From Micromonospora pattaloongensis (GTDB lineage: Bacteria; Actinomycetota; Actinomycetes; Mycobacteriales; Micromonosporaceae): DNA of 64,000 nucleotides. Shown one piece after another: positions 9,140 to 17,381 of the stretch. Where the stretch lies: assembly GCF_900107255.1 (NCBI RefSeq), contig NZ_FNPH01000005.1:62001-126000 (forward strand), given 5' to 3'. Both the position numbers and the translations under genes were made by a program. Position 1 is the first letter of the stretch; each line of letters opens with the position of its first letter. The notes beneath the pieces are model-generated. The model worked only from the letters and a program-made list of their open reading frames with translations. It did not search any database and had not been told where the DNA came from.

Positions 9140-9273
9140 GGGGCCGAGCCTACGCCGATGTCCGCGAGGTGGGATCCGGTGGGCGACCCGGCTCACGCCG
9201 GCGGCGGCGTGACGTCGATCACCGGGCCGCGGGATACATGACCGTGCCTGTCCGCCGGCCGCCGGCGTACCGG

Positions 9274-10098
9274 CTAGGGGCCCAGTGGCAGCTGTCGCTT
9301 GTGCTCGGTGGCCCGGTACCGGTCCACCAGCGCCGCCTCCACCGCCGCCGGGACGGGCCGGCCCTCGAGGAAGTCGTCGATCTCGTTGTACGCCAGGCCG
9401 AGCGCGTCCTCGTCGAGCTTGCCCGGCGCCAGGCTCTCCAGATCCGCGGTGGGCGGCTTGCCGACCAGCTCGGCGGGGGCCCCGAGCGCCTGCGCGATGG
9501 CCCGCACCCGGCGCTTGGTCAGTCCGGTCAGCGGCACCACGTCCGCCGCGCCGTCGCCGTGCTTGGTGAAGAAGCCCGTGATTGCCTCGGCGGCGTGGTC
9601 GGTGCCGACGACCAGCCCCTTCATCGCGCCGGCCACCGCGTACTGGGCGATCATGCGCTGCCGGGCCTTGATGTTGCCGTGCACGAAGTCCTGCTGGGCG
9701 TCGTCGGTGAAGGTGAGCCCGCCGTTGACCAGCGTCTCCAGCGCGGCGTCGCTGGCCGGCTTGACGTCCACGGTGAGCACCCGGTCGGGGCGGATGAACT
9801 CCAGCGCCGCCTGCGCGTGGTGCTCGTCGGCCTGCACCCCGTACGGCAGCCGCATCGCGACGAAGACGGCGGAGTGGCCGGCGGCGCGCGCCCGCTCGAC
9901 CGCCAGTTGGCAGAGGCGGCCCGCGGTGGTGGAGTCGACTCCGCCGCTGATGCCCAGGACCAGCGCCGTCAGCCCGGTGTCGACCAGGCGGTCGGCGAGG
10001 AAGACGACGCGGCGCTCGATCTCCTGCTCCGCGTCGAACGTCGCGCTGACCTGAAGTTCGTCGGCGATCTGCTGCTGGGCCGACATCACGTCGCTCAT
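9274..10098 (-). CDS. nadE: Ammonia-dependent NAD+ synthetase
   Basis: Catalyses the last step of NAD biosynthesis, amidating deamido-NAD with ammonia through an adenylated intermediate. The 274-residue length and lack of a glutaminase domain indicate the ammonia-dependent (E. coli-like) form rather than the long glutamine-dependent form known in mycobacteria. The PP-loop motif is [11 protein letters not shown], followed by [18 protein letters not shown] and [13 protein letters not shown], both typical. GGAAGGA precedes the ATG at 10098. It is inserted between lipA and lipB; the de novo gene nadA lies 27 kb away in this window. Confidence 0.95.
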   Translation of the reverse strand: MSDVMSAQQQIADELQVSATFDAEQEIERRVVFLADRLVDTGLTALVLGISGGVDSTTAGRLCQLAVERARAAGHSAVFVAMRLPYGVQADEHHAQAALEFIRPDRVLTVDVKPASDAALETLVNGGLTFTDDAQQDFVHGNIKARQRMIAQYAVAGAMKGLVVGTDHAAEAITGFFTKHGDGAADVVPLTGLTKRRVRAIAQALGAPAELVGKPPTADLESLAPGKLDEDALGLAYNEIDDFLEGRPVPAAVEAALVDRYRATEHKRQLPLGP

Positions 10099-10216
10099 GG
10101 GGGTCCTTCCGTTTACGTCGCGGCGGGGCCGGGGGTTGCGGGGCGTGACACACCACTACCCGGCCGGCGACACCGTCACTCGGCCACGGGCGCGCCGTCA
10201 CGCGATCGATGGCGCG

Positions 10217-10873
10217 TCAGCCGGCCACCGTGGTCAGGGTCGGCAGGTGGCGCTCGACCACCGGCAGCGCGTCGTCGACGGTGATCGGGCGTCCCAGCTC
10301 CGCGCTCAGCGACGTGACCCCGGCGTCCCGGATGCCGCATGGCACGATCCGGTCGAAGTACGTCAGGTCGCAGTCACAGTTGAGCGAGAAGCCGTGCAGG
10401 GTGACGCCGCGCGCCACCCGGATGCCGATCGCCGCGACCTTGCGGGCGGGTCCCCGGTCGTCCTCCGGCACCCAGACGCCGCTGCGTCCCTCGACCCGCC
10501 CGGCCCCCAGGCCGAACTCCGCGCAGACGTCGATCAGCATCTGCTCGGTGCGGCGTACATAGGCGACGACGTCGACCGGGTCCGGCAGCTTGACGATCGG
10601 GTACCCGACCAGCTGCCCCGGCCCGTGCCACGTGATCTTGCCGCCGCGGTCGACGTCCACCACCGGGGTGCCGTCCATCGGCCGGTCCCACGGCTCGGTG
10701 CGCTTCCCGGCGGTGTAGACGCTGGGGTGCTCCAGCAGCAGCACGGTGCCGGGCCGCTCGCCGGCCACCACGGCCTCGTGCAGCCGCCGCTGCTCCGCCC
10801 AGGCGCTCTCGTAGTCGATCACACCCACCCGGACGCTCTCCGGTCGAGTAACGATGCTGGTCACGGTCCCCAC
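10217..10873 (-). CDS. lipB: Octanoyltransferase (lipoyl(octanoyl) transferase)
   Basis: Transfers octanoate from acyl carrier protein to the lysine of lipoyl domains, giving the substrate of LipA. The 218-residue protein carries the family motifs [27 protein letters not shown] (catalytic Lys) and [13 protein letters not shown] (acyl-accepting Cys). GTG 10873 is taken as start; GTG 10864 is an alternative three codons later. There is no clear Shine-Dalgarno for either, so a leaderless message is possible. Confidence 0.94.
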   Translation of the reverse strand: MGTVTSIVTRPESVRVGVIDYESAWAEQRRLHEAVVAGERPGTVLLLEHPSVYTAGKRTEPWDRPMDGTPVVDVDRGGKITWHGPGQLVGYPIVKLPDPVDVVAYVRRTEQMLIDVCAEFGLGAGRVEGRSGVWVPEDDRGPARKVAAIGIRVARGVTLHGFSLNCDCDLTYFDRIVPCGIRDAGVTSLSAELGRPITVDDALPVVERHLPTLTTVAG

Positions 10874-10946
10874 CCTAATCCGCTACCGTCCGGTCACCCC
10901 GGCCCGTGGCCGGAGTCACGCCGTGGTCACCGAGAAGGCGGAGTGC

Positions 10947-12803
10947 TCACTGGACGCGCCAGAGCCAGACGTCGTGGACGCGCTGGGGCGGGCCGAGCAG
11001 GTCGGTGGTCGCGCGGAGCAGTTCCGGCTGGTGCACGGGGAACTTCGCGCCGTGCACGCGGTCGGCGAGCACCACCACGTCGACGTTCCAGTGCCGCAGG
11101 TCGGACCGGGCGGCGGCGCGGTCCGCGTCGGTCATCGGCGGCACCACGCCGGTCCTGGCGACGTCGAAGAGCAGCGCGTCGGTGGTGCGGGGGACCGGGC
11201 CGATCCGGCCGCGCCCGTCGGGGCCGCCGGGGCCGAGGAAGAAGCCGGACGGGATGGCGAACTCGCCCTGCCGGTGCGCCAACGCGTACGCCTGCCAGCG
11301 CTGGCCGTCCGGCAGCACGTCCAGCGTGAACGGCACCGGCGCGAGCACCCCGCCGGCGGGGACGTGCTGTCGCCAGGCGCCGGAGGTGATGAACGTCGGG
11401 ATCGGCTCGCGTTCGATGGTCAGCAGCGTGGTCGGCAGCAGCGGCACGAGCGCGACCGCGAACCCGGCGGTCCACGCGAGCCCCGATCGACGCGGCGCGG
11501 CGGTGCGCGGCGCGGCGGTGCGCAGGTGGTCGACGGTGAGCGCGAGCACGATCCCGATCACCGGCGTCACGACCAGGGCGAGTCTGGCCGGCAGCGCGGC
11601 GTTGAAGACCGGTACGTGCTCCAGCAGGGCGTACGGCAGCGGGACGTCCGTGATGTGTCCGAACCACTTCACCTGCGGTCCCCAGGAGAGCACGGTGAAG
11701 ACGGCGGCGGTGATCGCCAGGGCGCGCAGCGTGGCCCGGCGGCCGGGCCCGGCGGCCCGCCACAGCAGCACCAGGCCGGCGACGGTCAGGATCAGCAGCG
11801 GCAGCCCGAGGAACGAGTTCTCCTCGGTCGGGTTCGGCGCGAGCGAGGTGCCGAGCCCGGCGATCCCGGCGAGGGAGCGCTCCGGGAACGCCCCGAACGC
11901 GGCGATGTCCTCGGCGTGGATGCGGGCGTCGAAGCCGGTGCCGTGGAAGCGCTGCGGCCCGAGAAAGTGCAGCCACAGCGGGTACGCCAGCAGCGCGGCG
12001 GCGGTCACGGCGGTGACGCCGAGGCCGCGCAGCAGCGCGGGTAGCGCCGCGCGCGCCTCGGCGCGGCGGCCGGGGTCGAGCGCCCAGGCGGCGAGGAAGA
12101 TGCCGCAGGCGAGGGCGGTGAAGAACAGCCCCTCGGCGGCGATCGAGAAGGCGACCGCGACCAGCACGCCGAGCAGCATGCCGTTGCGCAGCCACCGGTC
12201 GGGCCGGCGCAGCCGGAGCACCCGCCACAGGATGACCGGCACGAGCCAGCCGGCGGTCCAGTTCAGGTGCGCGTTGGCGTGCGACACCATGCCGGGCGCG
12301 AACCCGCAGAACAGCCCGCCGACCGCGGCGGCGAGCCGGGAGCGCACCAGCGGGTCGGCGCCGGGCGCGGGGCGGAACCGGGAGAGGAACCAGTACCAGG
12401 CGTAGCCGGTGGCGGCGAGGTTCAGGGTGAGGATCACCAGGAACGTCGCGGGCGGCCCGATCAGGTACGTCAGCGGCGCGAACGCGGCGGCGTACACCGT
12501 GATCGAGGTGTTGACCGCGAGGTTGACGCCGTCCGGCACGTTGATCAGGTTCGTGAAGAGCGGGTTGCCGCCGTGCGTGACGGCGTGCCCGCCGTACGCC
12601 AGCAGCCACTCGAAGAACGCCTGGTCGCTGGAGTTGACGGTGATAGCCCGTCCGTTCGGGTCCAGCCAGAGCCCGCTGGTCACCCAGAACGCCAGCGCGA
12701 GGGCGGCGACGGCGACCAGCAGATCGGTGCGGCGCCGGGGTGTCGGGGCCGCGTCCGGGGAGGTGACCGGCGTTGCGGCGGACTGGGTCGAGGCGATCGG
12801 CAC
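10947..12803 (-). CDS. Polytopic membrane protein, GT-C glycosyltransferase-like
   Basis: A 618-residue integral membrane protein with about ten to twelve hydrophobic segments, an acidic-aromatic first periplasmic loop (SSDQAFFEWLLAYGGHAVTHG) and a soluble C-terminal domain of ~170 residues. Layout and the early Asp-containing loop resemble GT-C glycosyltransferases and related YfhO/DUF families, which use polyprenyl-phosphate sugars; this is inference and no donor can be named. The GTG at 12803 lies 7 bases after TAGTCT, a leaderless arrangement, so longer upstream starts are rejected. It is divergent from the CooC-like gene. Confidence 0.75.
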   Translation of the reverse strand: MPIASTQSAATPVTSPDAAPTPRRRTDLLVAVAALALAFWVTSGLWLDPNGRAITVNSSDQAFFEWLLAYGGHAVTHGGNPLFTNLINVPDGVNLAVNTSITVYAAAFAPLTYLIGPPATFLVILTLNLAATGYAWYWFLSRFRPAPGADPLVRSRLAAAVGGLFCGFAPGMVSHANAHLNWTAGWLVPVILWRVLRLRRPDRWLRNGMLLGVLVAVAFSIAAEGLFFTALACGIFLAAWALDPGRRAEARAALPALLRGLGVTAVTAAALLAYPLWLHFLGPQRFHGTGFDARIHAEDIAAFGAFPERSLAGIAGLGTSLAPNPTEENSFLGLPLLILTVAGLVLLWRAAGPGRRATLRALAITAAVFTVLSWGPQVKWFGHITDVPLPYALLEHVPVFNAALPARLALVVTPVIGIVLALTVDHLRTAAPRTAAPRRSGLAWTAGFAVALVPLLPTTLLTIEREPIPTFITSGAWRQHVPAGGVLAPVPFTLDVLPDGQRWQAYALAHRQGEFAIPSGFFLGPGGPDGRGRIGPVPRTTDALLFDVARTGVVPPMTDADRAAARSDLRHWNVDVVVLADRVHGAKFPVHQPELLRATTDLLGPPQRVHDVWLWRVQ

Positions 12804-12810
12804 GCGGCGC

Positions 12811-12816
12811 AGACTA
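12811..12816 (-). promoter_or_regulatory. Leaderless -10 box of the membrane-protein gene
   Basis: Minus-strand TAGTCT, seven bases upstream of the GTG at 12803, decides the start codon of that gene. Confidence 0.6.
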
Positions 12817-12852
12817 CCAATCCGGCCGGGGACCCCCGTGTCGCGGCGATGG

Positions 12853-12882
12853 TTGACGTCGTTATTGAAAACGACTACCAAT
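12853..12882 (+). promoter_or_regulatory. Promoter with overlapping Zur/Fur-like box for the CooC-like gene
   Basis: TTGACG (12853-12858), a 17-base spacer and TACCAAT (12876-12882) form a plausible sigma-70-type promoter. TGAAAACGACTACCA (12866-12880) overlaps the -10 and matches the actinobacterial Zur consensus TGAAAATGATTTTCA at 11 of 15 positions. Binding by Zur or another Fur-family repressor is inference. Confidence 0.4.
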
Positions 12883-12916
12883 TCCTCTTACGCCCGCCGG
12901 ATAGGAGACTCGTACC

Positions 12917-13897
12917 GTGAAGATCTGCTTCGTCGGCAAGGGCGGCAGCGGGAAGACGACGCTCGCCGCCCTCTTCGCCCGACACCTGATCGCCGGACCC
13001 GCCGCCGACCACCCGGCCGCGCCGCCGCTGCTCGCCATCGACGCCGACATCAACCAGCACCTGGCGGCCGCGCTCGGGGCGGGCGAGGAGGAGGCGGTGC
13101 TGCTGCCGGCGCTCGGCGACCACCTGCCCGAGATCAAGGAGTACCTGCGCGGCGACAACCCGCGGATCTCGTCGGCCGCCGCGATGGTCAAGACCACGCC
13201 GCCCGGCCGCGGTTCCCGGTTGCTGACCATCGGCGGCCCGAACCCGATCTACGACGCGCTCGTCCGCGACGTCGGCGGAGTCCGGCTCGCCGTCACCGGC
13301 CCGTTCGCCACCGAGGACCTCGGGGTGGCCTGCTACCACTCGAAGGTCGGCGCCGTCGAGCTGCTCCTCAACCACCTCGTCGACGGCCCCGGCGAGTACG
13401 TCGTGGTCGACATGACCGCCGGCGCCGACTCGTTCGCCTCCGGGCTGTTCACCCGCTTCGACGCGACCTTCCTGGTCTGCGAGCCGACGCTGCGCAGCGT
13501 CGGGGTCTACCGGCAGTACGTCGGCTACGCACGCGAGTTCGGGGTGGCCGTGCATGTGGTCGGCAACAAGATCGACGACGAGTCGGACCTCGAATTCCTG
13601 CGCGGGCACGTCGGCGACGACCTGCTGACCTGGATCGGCCGCTCGTCGTACGTGAAGGCGGCCGAACGCGGCCGGCCTGCACCGATCGCATCCCTGGAGC
13701 CGCGCAACCGGGCGGCGCTGGAGCTGATGCGCGCCACTGTCGACGCCGCGCGCAAGGACTGGGTCACCTACACCCGGCAGGCGGTCGAGTTCCACCTGCG
13801 CAACGCGAACGCCTGGGCGAATGACCGGGTGGGGGAGAACCTCGCCGCCCAGGTCGACCCCGATTTCGTCCTCGGACCGGAGCTGCTGGTCCGCTGA
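12917..13897 (+). CDS. CooC/MinD-like P-loop ATPase
   Basis: A 326-residue ATPase of the SIMIBI (MinD/ArsA/CooC) class. It begins with a deviant Walker A, GKGGSGKTT (residues 7-15), which has the signature extra Lys, and has the switch-like DIDADIN and a VVDMTAGAD Walker B-like stretch. CooC proteins load nickel into CO dehydrogenase, but no such enzyme is encoded here, so the client is unknown. GGAG at 12904-12907 supports the GTG start. A small protein gene follows after 16 bases, presumably in one operon, and a Fur-family-like box overlaps the promoter. Together these hint at a metal-homeostasis function. Confidence 0.8.
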   Translation: MKICFVGKGGSGKTTLAALFARHLIAGPAADHPAAPPLLAIDADINQHLAAALGAGEEEAVLLPALGDHLPEIKEYLRGDNPRISSAAAMVKTTPPGRGSRLLTIGGPNPIYDALVRDVGGVRLAVTGPFATEDLGVACYHSKVGAVELLLNHLVDGPGEYVVVDMTAGADSFASGLFTRFDATFLVCEPTLRSVGVYRQYVGYAREFGVAVHVVGNKIDDESDLEFLRGHVGDDLLTWIGRSSYVKAAERGRPAPIASLEPRNRAALELMRATVDAARKDWVTYTRQAVEFHLRNANAWANDRVGENLAAQVDPDFVLGPELLVR

Positions 13898-13913
13898 CCC
13901 GAAGGAGAAACCC

Positions 13914-14306
13914 ATGTCCCTCGACGTACCCGCCGCGCTGCTGGAGCGCGCCGAGTCCGGCCGGATCGACGACGCGGAGTTCGTCGACTGCGTCCGGCGC
14001 TCCCTGCCGTACGCCTGGTCGGTCGTGTCCGAGGTGGCCGCCCGCGCCGCCGTCACCACCGCCGAGTTCGCCGACCACGCGGTCCCGCCGCCGGGCGAGG
14101 CCGAGCGCGGCCAACTGCTGCGGGCGTTGGCCAGCGACGCGATCCGGGGCGGGCTGGAGCGGCACTTCGGCGTGAAGCTGGCCTTCCAGAACTGCCACCG
14201 GGTGGCGGCGTTCCCGCTCGGCGCGGTCGGCGGCGAGACGTACCGGCGGTTCATCTCGCCGGTCGCGCAGATCCGCAACCAGTCGCCGGAGCTGCGCGAC
14301 TGCTGA
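13914..14306 (+). CDS. Small conserved protein paired with the CooC-like ATPase
   Basis: A 130-residue soluble protein beginning MSLDVPAALLERAESGRID. Three cysteines (DCVRR, QNCHRV and the terminal RDC) and several His residues could bind a metal, but no classical motif is visible. A helical first half contains WSVVSEVAARA; the second half contains the less usual FGVKLAFQNCHRVAAFPLG. GAAGGAG precedes the ATG at ideal distance. It is the second gene of the ATPase operon and is followed 9 bases later by a strong hairpin. Function unknown; a client or cofactor protein for the ATPase is the natural guess. Confidence 0.75.
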   Translation: MSLDVPAALLERAESGRIDDAEFVDCVRRSLPYAWSVVSEVAARAAVTTAEFADHAVPPPGEAERGQLLRALASDAIRGGLERHFGVKLAFQNCHRVAAFPLGAVGGETYRRFISPVAQIRNQSPELRDC

Positions 14307-14314
14307 GTCGTGAC

Positions 14315-14357
14315 TAAGGGTCCCTGCGGTGCGAAGAGGCACAAGCAGGGACCCTTA
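14315..14357. terminator. Hairpin after the CooC-like operon
   Basis: A perfect 13-bp stem, TAAGGGTCCCTGC (14315-14327) with 14345-14357, around a 17-base loop. It starts 8 bases after the stop codon. No T-tract follows, so it could also be a dispersed repeat. Confidence 0.6.
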
Positions 14358-14437
14358 CTCCACGGGCATAGATGTGTGACGGACCGTGTGGGGCACCCGG
14401 TCCGACGGCAGGGTGTCCCACGCGGAGGGCACGGCGG

Positions 14438-15337
14438 TCAGTCGTGCAGCGCCGCGTGCAGCGCGGTCGGCAGGTCACCGTGCTGGTACGCGAAGCCCGT
14501 CCGGCTCAGCACCCCCGGCAGGGCCCGGGTGCTCGACAGCGGCTCGGTGGCGAACTCGCCGAGCACGGCGCGCAGCGCGAACCCGGGGATCGGCAGGACC
14601 GCCGGCCGGTGCAGCGCCGCCGCGAACGCCTTGGTGAACTGCGCGTTGGTCACCGGCGCCGGCCCGACCACGTTGACCGGTCCGGCGATGTCGTCGCGGT
14701 CCAGCAGGAACAGGGTGGCCGAGAGCCAGTCCGCCAGCGAGATCCACGGCACCCACTGCCGCCCACTGCCGAACCGCCCGCCGATGCCGAGCCGGAACGG
14801 CAGCAGCTGCGGCTTGAGCAGCCCGCCGTCGCGGTGCAGCGGTAGCCCCGTCCGCAGCCGGACCACCCGGACGCCGGCGTCCTCGGCCGGCCCGGTGGCG
14901 GCCTCCCAGACCCGGCAGACGTCGGCGAGGAACCCGTCGCCCGGCGGGGCGTCCTCCTCGACGATCCGGTCGCCGGTGTCGCCGTACCAGCCGATGGCCG
15001 AGGAGTTGATCAGCACGCGGGGGCGCCGTTCCGGGGGAGCGTCGGCGATCGCCCGCGCCAGCGTCGTGGAGCTGTCGACCCGGCTGGACCGGATCTCGGC
15101 CTTGTACGCGTCGGTCCAGCGTCGGTCGCCGACCCCCGCGCCGGCCAGGTTGATCACCGCGTCGGCGTCGGCGATGACGGCGGGGTCGAGTTCCCCGGCC
15201 GACGGCTTCCAGAAGACCTGCCCCGCCCCGCGTGGCTCGTGCCGCACCAGCCGCACCACCTCGTGACCGTCGGCGTGCAACCGGGCGGTGAGCCGCGTGC
15301 CGAGGAAACCGGACGAGCCGGCGATGAGGATCCGCAT
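14438..15337 (-). CDS. TIGR01777-family NAD-dependent epimerase/SDR
   Basis: A 299-residue extended short-chain dehydrogenase of the YfcH/SDR39U1 type. The Rossmann motif GSSGFLG is at residues 7-13. INLAGAGVGDRRWTDAYK and INSSAIGWYG, with the active-site Tyr, identify the family. The substrate is not known for any close relative. The ATG at 15337 is used because it gives MRILIAGSSGFLG directly. A run of G-tracts lies about 20 bases upstream on the coding strand. The homologue Rv2216 also lies beside lipB and dlaT, so the neighbourhood is ancestral. Confidence 0.88.
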   Translation of the reverse strand: MRILIAGSSGFLGTRLTARLHADGHEVVRLVRHEPRGAGQVFWKPSAGELDPAVIADADAVINLAGAGVGDRRWTDAYKAEIRSSRVDSSTTLARAIADAPPERRPRVLINSSAIGWYGDTGDRIVEEDAPPGDGFLADVCRVWEAATGPAEDAGVRVVRLRTGLPLHRDGGLLKPQLLPFRLGIGGRFGSGRQWVPWISLADWLSATLFLLDRDDIAGPVNVVGPAPVTNAQFTKAFAAALHRPAVLPIPGFALRAVLGEFATEPLSSTRALPGVLSRTGFAYQHGDLPTALHAALHD

Positions 15338-15357
15338 ACCGCCATCTTCGTCGCCTG

Positions 15358-15381
15358 CCCCCGCCCCCGCCCCCGCCCCCC
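15358..15381 (-). other. G-quadruplex-prone G-tracts upstream of the SDR gene
   Basis: On the minus strand there are four G-runs, one of six and three of five, separated by single C residues. This is an ideal four-tract G4 pattern, 21-44 bases before the ATG at 15337, so it would fall in the leader or promoter. Formation in the cell is untested. Confidence 0.6.
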
Positions 15382-15391
15382 GCCATGATCC

Positions 15392-15455
15392 CGACGATCT
15401 TGGGCTTATGGCGAGGATATGTCCGGATTGTGGAGCCATAACTCCAAGATCGTCG
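15392..15455. repeat. Dispersed palindromic element, copy B
   Basis: Arms 15392-15412 and 15435-15455 (21 bp) pair at 19 positions around a 22-base loop. The left arm contains GACGATCTTGGGCTTATGGC. It sits 75 bases beyond the sucB stop, near the promoter region of the SDR gene. The loop resembles the inverted loop of copy D. Confidence 0.85.
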
Positions 15456-15529
15456 CGGGTGGGGGGTGGGGGATGGCCGAGGGGCGCGTCGGCGGTGGCC
15501 GGCGCGCCCCTCGGGCAGGTGCGAAGGCG

Positions 15530-17311
15530 TCAGGCCAGGCCGAGCTCCGCCTCGAAGTTGCCGGCCTCCAGCCGCTCCTTCAGCGCGCTGAGGAAGCGGG
15601 CCGCGTCGGCGCCGTCGACCAGCCGGTGGTCGTACGACAGGGCCAGGTAGACCATCGACCGCGGCACGATCAGCTCGCCCAGGTCGGGGTCGTCGACCAC
15701 GACGGCCCGCTTGACCACCGCGCCGGTGCCCAGGATCGCCGCCTGCGGCGACGGGACGATCGGGGTGTCGAAGAGCGCGCCCCGGCTGCCGGTGTTGGTC
15801 AGCGTGAACGTCGCGCCGGAGAGCTCGTCCGGACCGATCTTGTTGGTCCGGGTCCGCTCGGCCACGTCGGCGATGCGCCGCGCGAGGCCCGCCAGGTTGA
15901 GGTCGCCGGCATCCTTGATCACCGGAACCAGCAGACCCTTCTCGGTGTCCACCGCGATGCCGAGGTGCTCGTTCTCCGGGTACGTGATCGTGCCCGCCTC
16001 CATGTCGATGAAGGCGTTGACCACCGGGTACGTGCGCAGCGCCTCGATCGCGGCCAGCGCGAAGAACGGCAGGAACGACAACTTCACGCCGTGCTTGGCC
16101 TGGAAGTCGTTCTTGGCCTGCTGCCGCAGCCGGGCGATCTTCGTGACGTCGACCTCGACGACGGTGGTGAGCTGCGCCGAGCTCTGCAGCGACTCGTACA
16201 TCCGCTTGGCGATGACCGCGCGGGTGCGCGACATCTTCTCGGTGCGGCCCCGCAGCGGGCTCGGCTCGCGGGTGGCGGGCGCGGCCGCCGCGGCGGCGGC
16301 CGGACGCGCCGGCGCGGCGGCCTTCGCCTTCTCGGCCGCGTCGAGCACGTCCTGCTTGCGGATCCGACCGCCGACGCCGGTGCCGGTGACGGTCGACAGG
16401 TCGACGCCCTTGTCGGCGGCGAGCTTGCGGACCAGCGGCGTGACGTAGCCGGCGGCGTCCTCGCCCGCGGCGGGCGCGGCCGGGGCCTGCGCGGCCGGAG
16501 CCGGGGCCTGCGCGGCCGGCTGCGGGGTGGGGCGCGGGGCCGGCGCGGGGGCGGCCTGCGGCGGTGCGGGCTGCGCCTCCCGCTCGGCCTGCGCCGGCTG
16601 CGCGGCCTTCTCGGCCGCCGGCGCCGGCGTGGAGTACCCGGCGCCCGGCGTCGGCTCCTGCGCCGGGGCCGGCGCCGCGGCGGGTGCGCCGCCGGCCGCG
16701 CCGATCACGGCCAGCTCGGCGCCGACCGGAGCGGTGTCGTCCTCGCCGACCTTGATCTCGAGCAGGGTGCCCGCGACGGGGGAGGGGATCTCGGTGTCGA
16801 CCTTGTCGGTGGAGACCTCGAGCAGCGGCTCGTCGACGTCGACGGTGTCGCCGACCTGCTTCAGCCAGCGGGTGACCGTGCCCTCGGTGACGCTCTCGCC
16901 GAGCGCCGGCATCCGCACCGCGGTGCCCTCGCCGCCGCCCTGCGCGGCCGGCTGGGCCGGCTGCTGCGCGGCGGGCGCGGTCTGGGCCGGCTCGGGCTGC
17001 GGCTCCGGCTGGGCGGGCTGCTCGGCGGGGGCGGCCTGCGCCTGCGGCTCGGCCGGCGCGCCGGCCTCCTCGCCCTCGCCCGCGATCACCGCGAGCTCGC
17101 TGCCCACCTCGGCCGTCTCGTCCTCGCCCACCACGATCCGGCTGAGCACGCCGGCGGCGGGGGAGGGGATCTCGGTGTCGACCTTGTCGGTCGAGACCTC
17201 GAGCAGCGGCTCGTCGGCCTCGACCCGGTCGCCCTCCTGCTTCAGCCAGCGCGTGACGGTGCCCTCGGTGACACTCTCGCCCAGCCGGGGCATGGTTACC
17301 GATACCGGCAT
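15530..17311 (-). CDS. sucB: Dihydrolipoamide acyltransferase (E2), two lipoyl domains
   Basis: A 593-residue E2 core of a 2-oxoacid dehydrogenase. Two near-identical lipoyl domains (about residues 2-77 and 125-200) each carry the lipoylation site [12 protein letters not shown]. Long Ala/Pro/Gln-rich linkers follow, then a peripheral subunit-binding domain ([16 protein letters not shown]), and a C-terminal acyltransferase with H562 in SYDHRLVDG. In actinobacteria this protein (DlaT/SucB) serves pyruvate and possibly 2-oxoglutarate dehydrogenase, so the acyl specificity is not settled by sequence. AAGGAG precedes the ATG. lpd lies 70 bases upstream on the same strand, so the two form an E3-E2 unit. 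Confidence 0.95.
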   Translation of the reverse strand: MPVSVTMPRLGESVTEGTVTRWLKQEGDRVEADEPLLEVSTDKVDTEIPSPAAGVLSRIVVGEDETAEVGSELAVIAGEGEEAGAPAEPQAQAAPAEQPAQPEPQPEPAQTAPAAQQPAQPAAQGGGEGTAVRMPALGESVTEGTVTRWLKQVGDTVDVDEPLLEVSTDKVDTEIPSPVAGTLLEIKVGEDDTAPVGAELAVIGAAGGAPAAAPAPAQEPTPGAGYSTPAPAAEKAAQPAQAEREAQPAPPQAAPAPAPRPTPQPAAQAPAPAAQAPAAPAAGEDAAGYVTPLVRKLAADKGVDLSTVTGTGVGGRIRKQDVLDAAEKAKAAAPARPAAAAAAAPATREPSPLRGRTEKMSRTRAVIAKRMYESLQSSAQLTTVVEVDVTKIARLRQQAKNDFQAKHGVKLSFLPFFALAAIEALRTYPVVNAFIDMEAGTITYPENEHLGIAVDTEKGLLVPVIKDAGDLNLAGLARRIADVAERTRTNKIGPDELSGATFTLTNTGSRGALFDTPIVPSPQAAILGTGAVVKRAVVVDDPDLGELIVPRSMVYLALSYDHRLVDGADAARFLSALKERLEAGNFEAELGLA

Positions 17312-17381
17312 CTCTCAAGACTCCTTTGTGTTGCGAAGCCCGCCCGGACTGCCGACCGGGCGAGCCGCGGTAAATGCGTGG

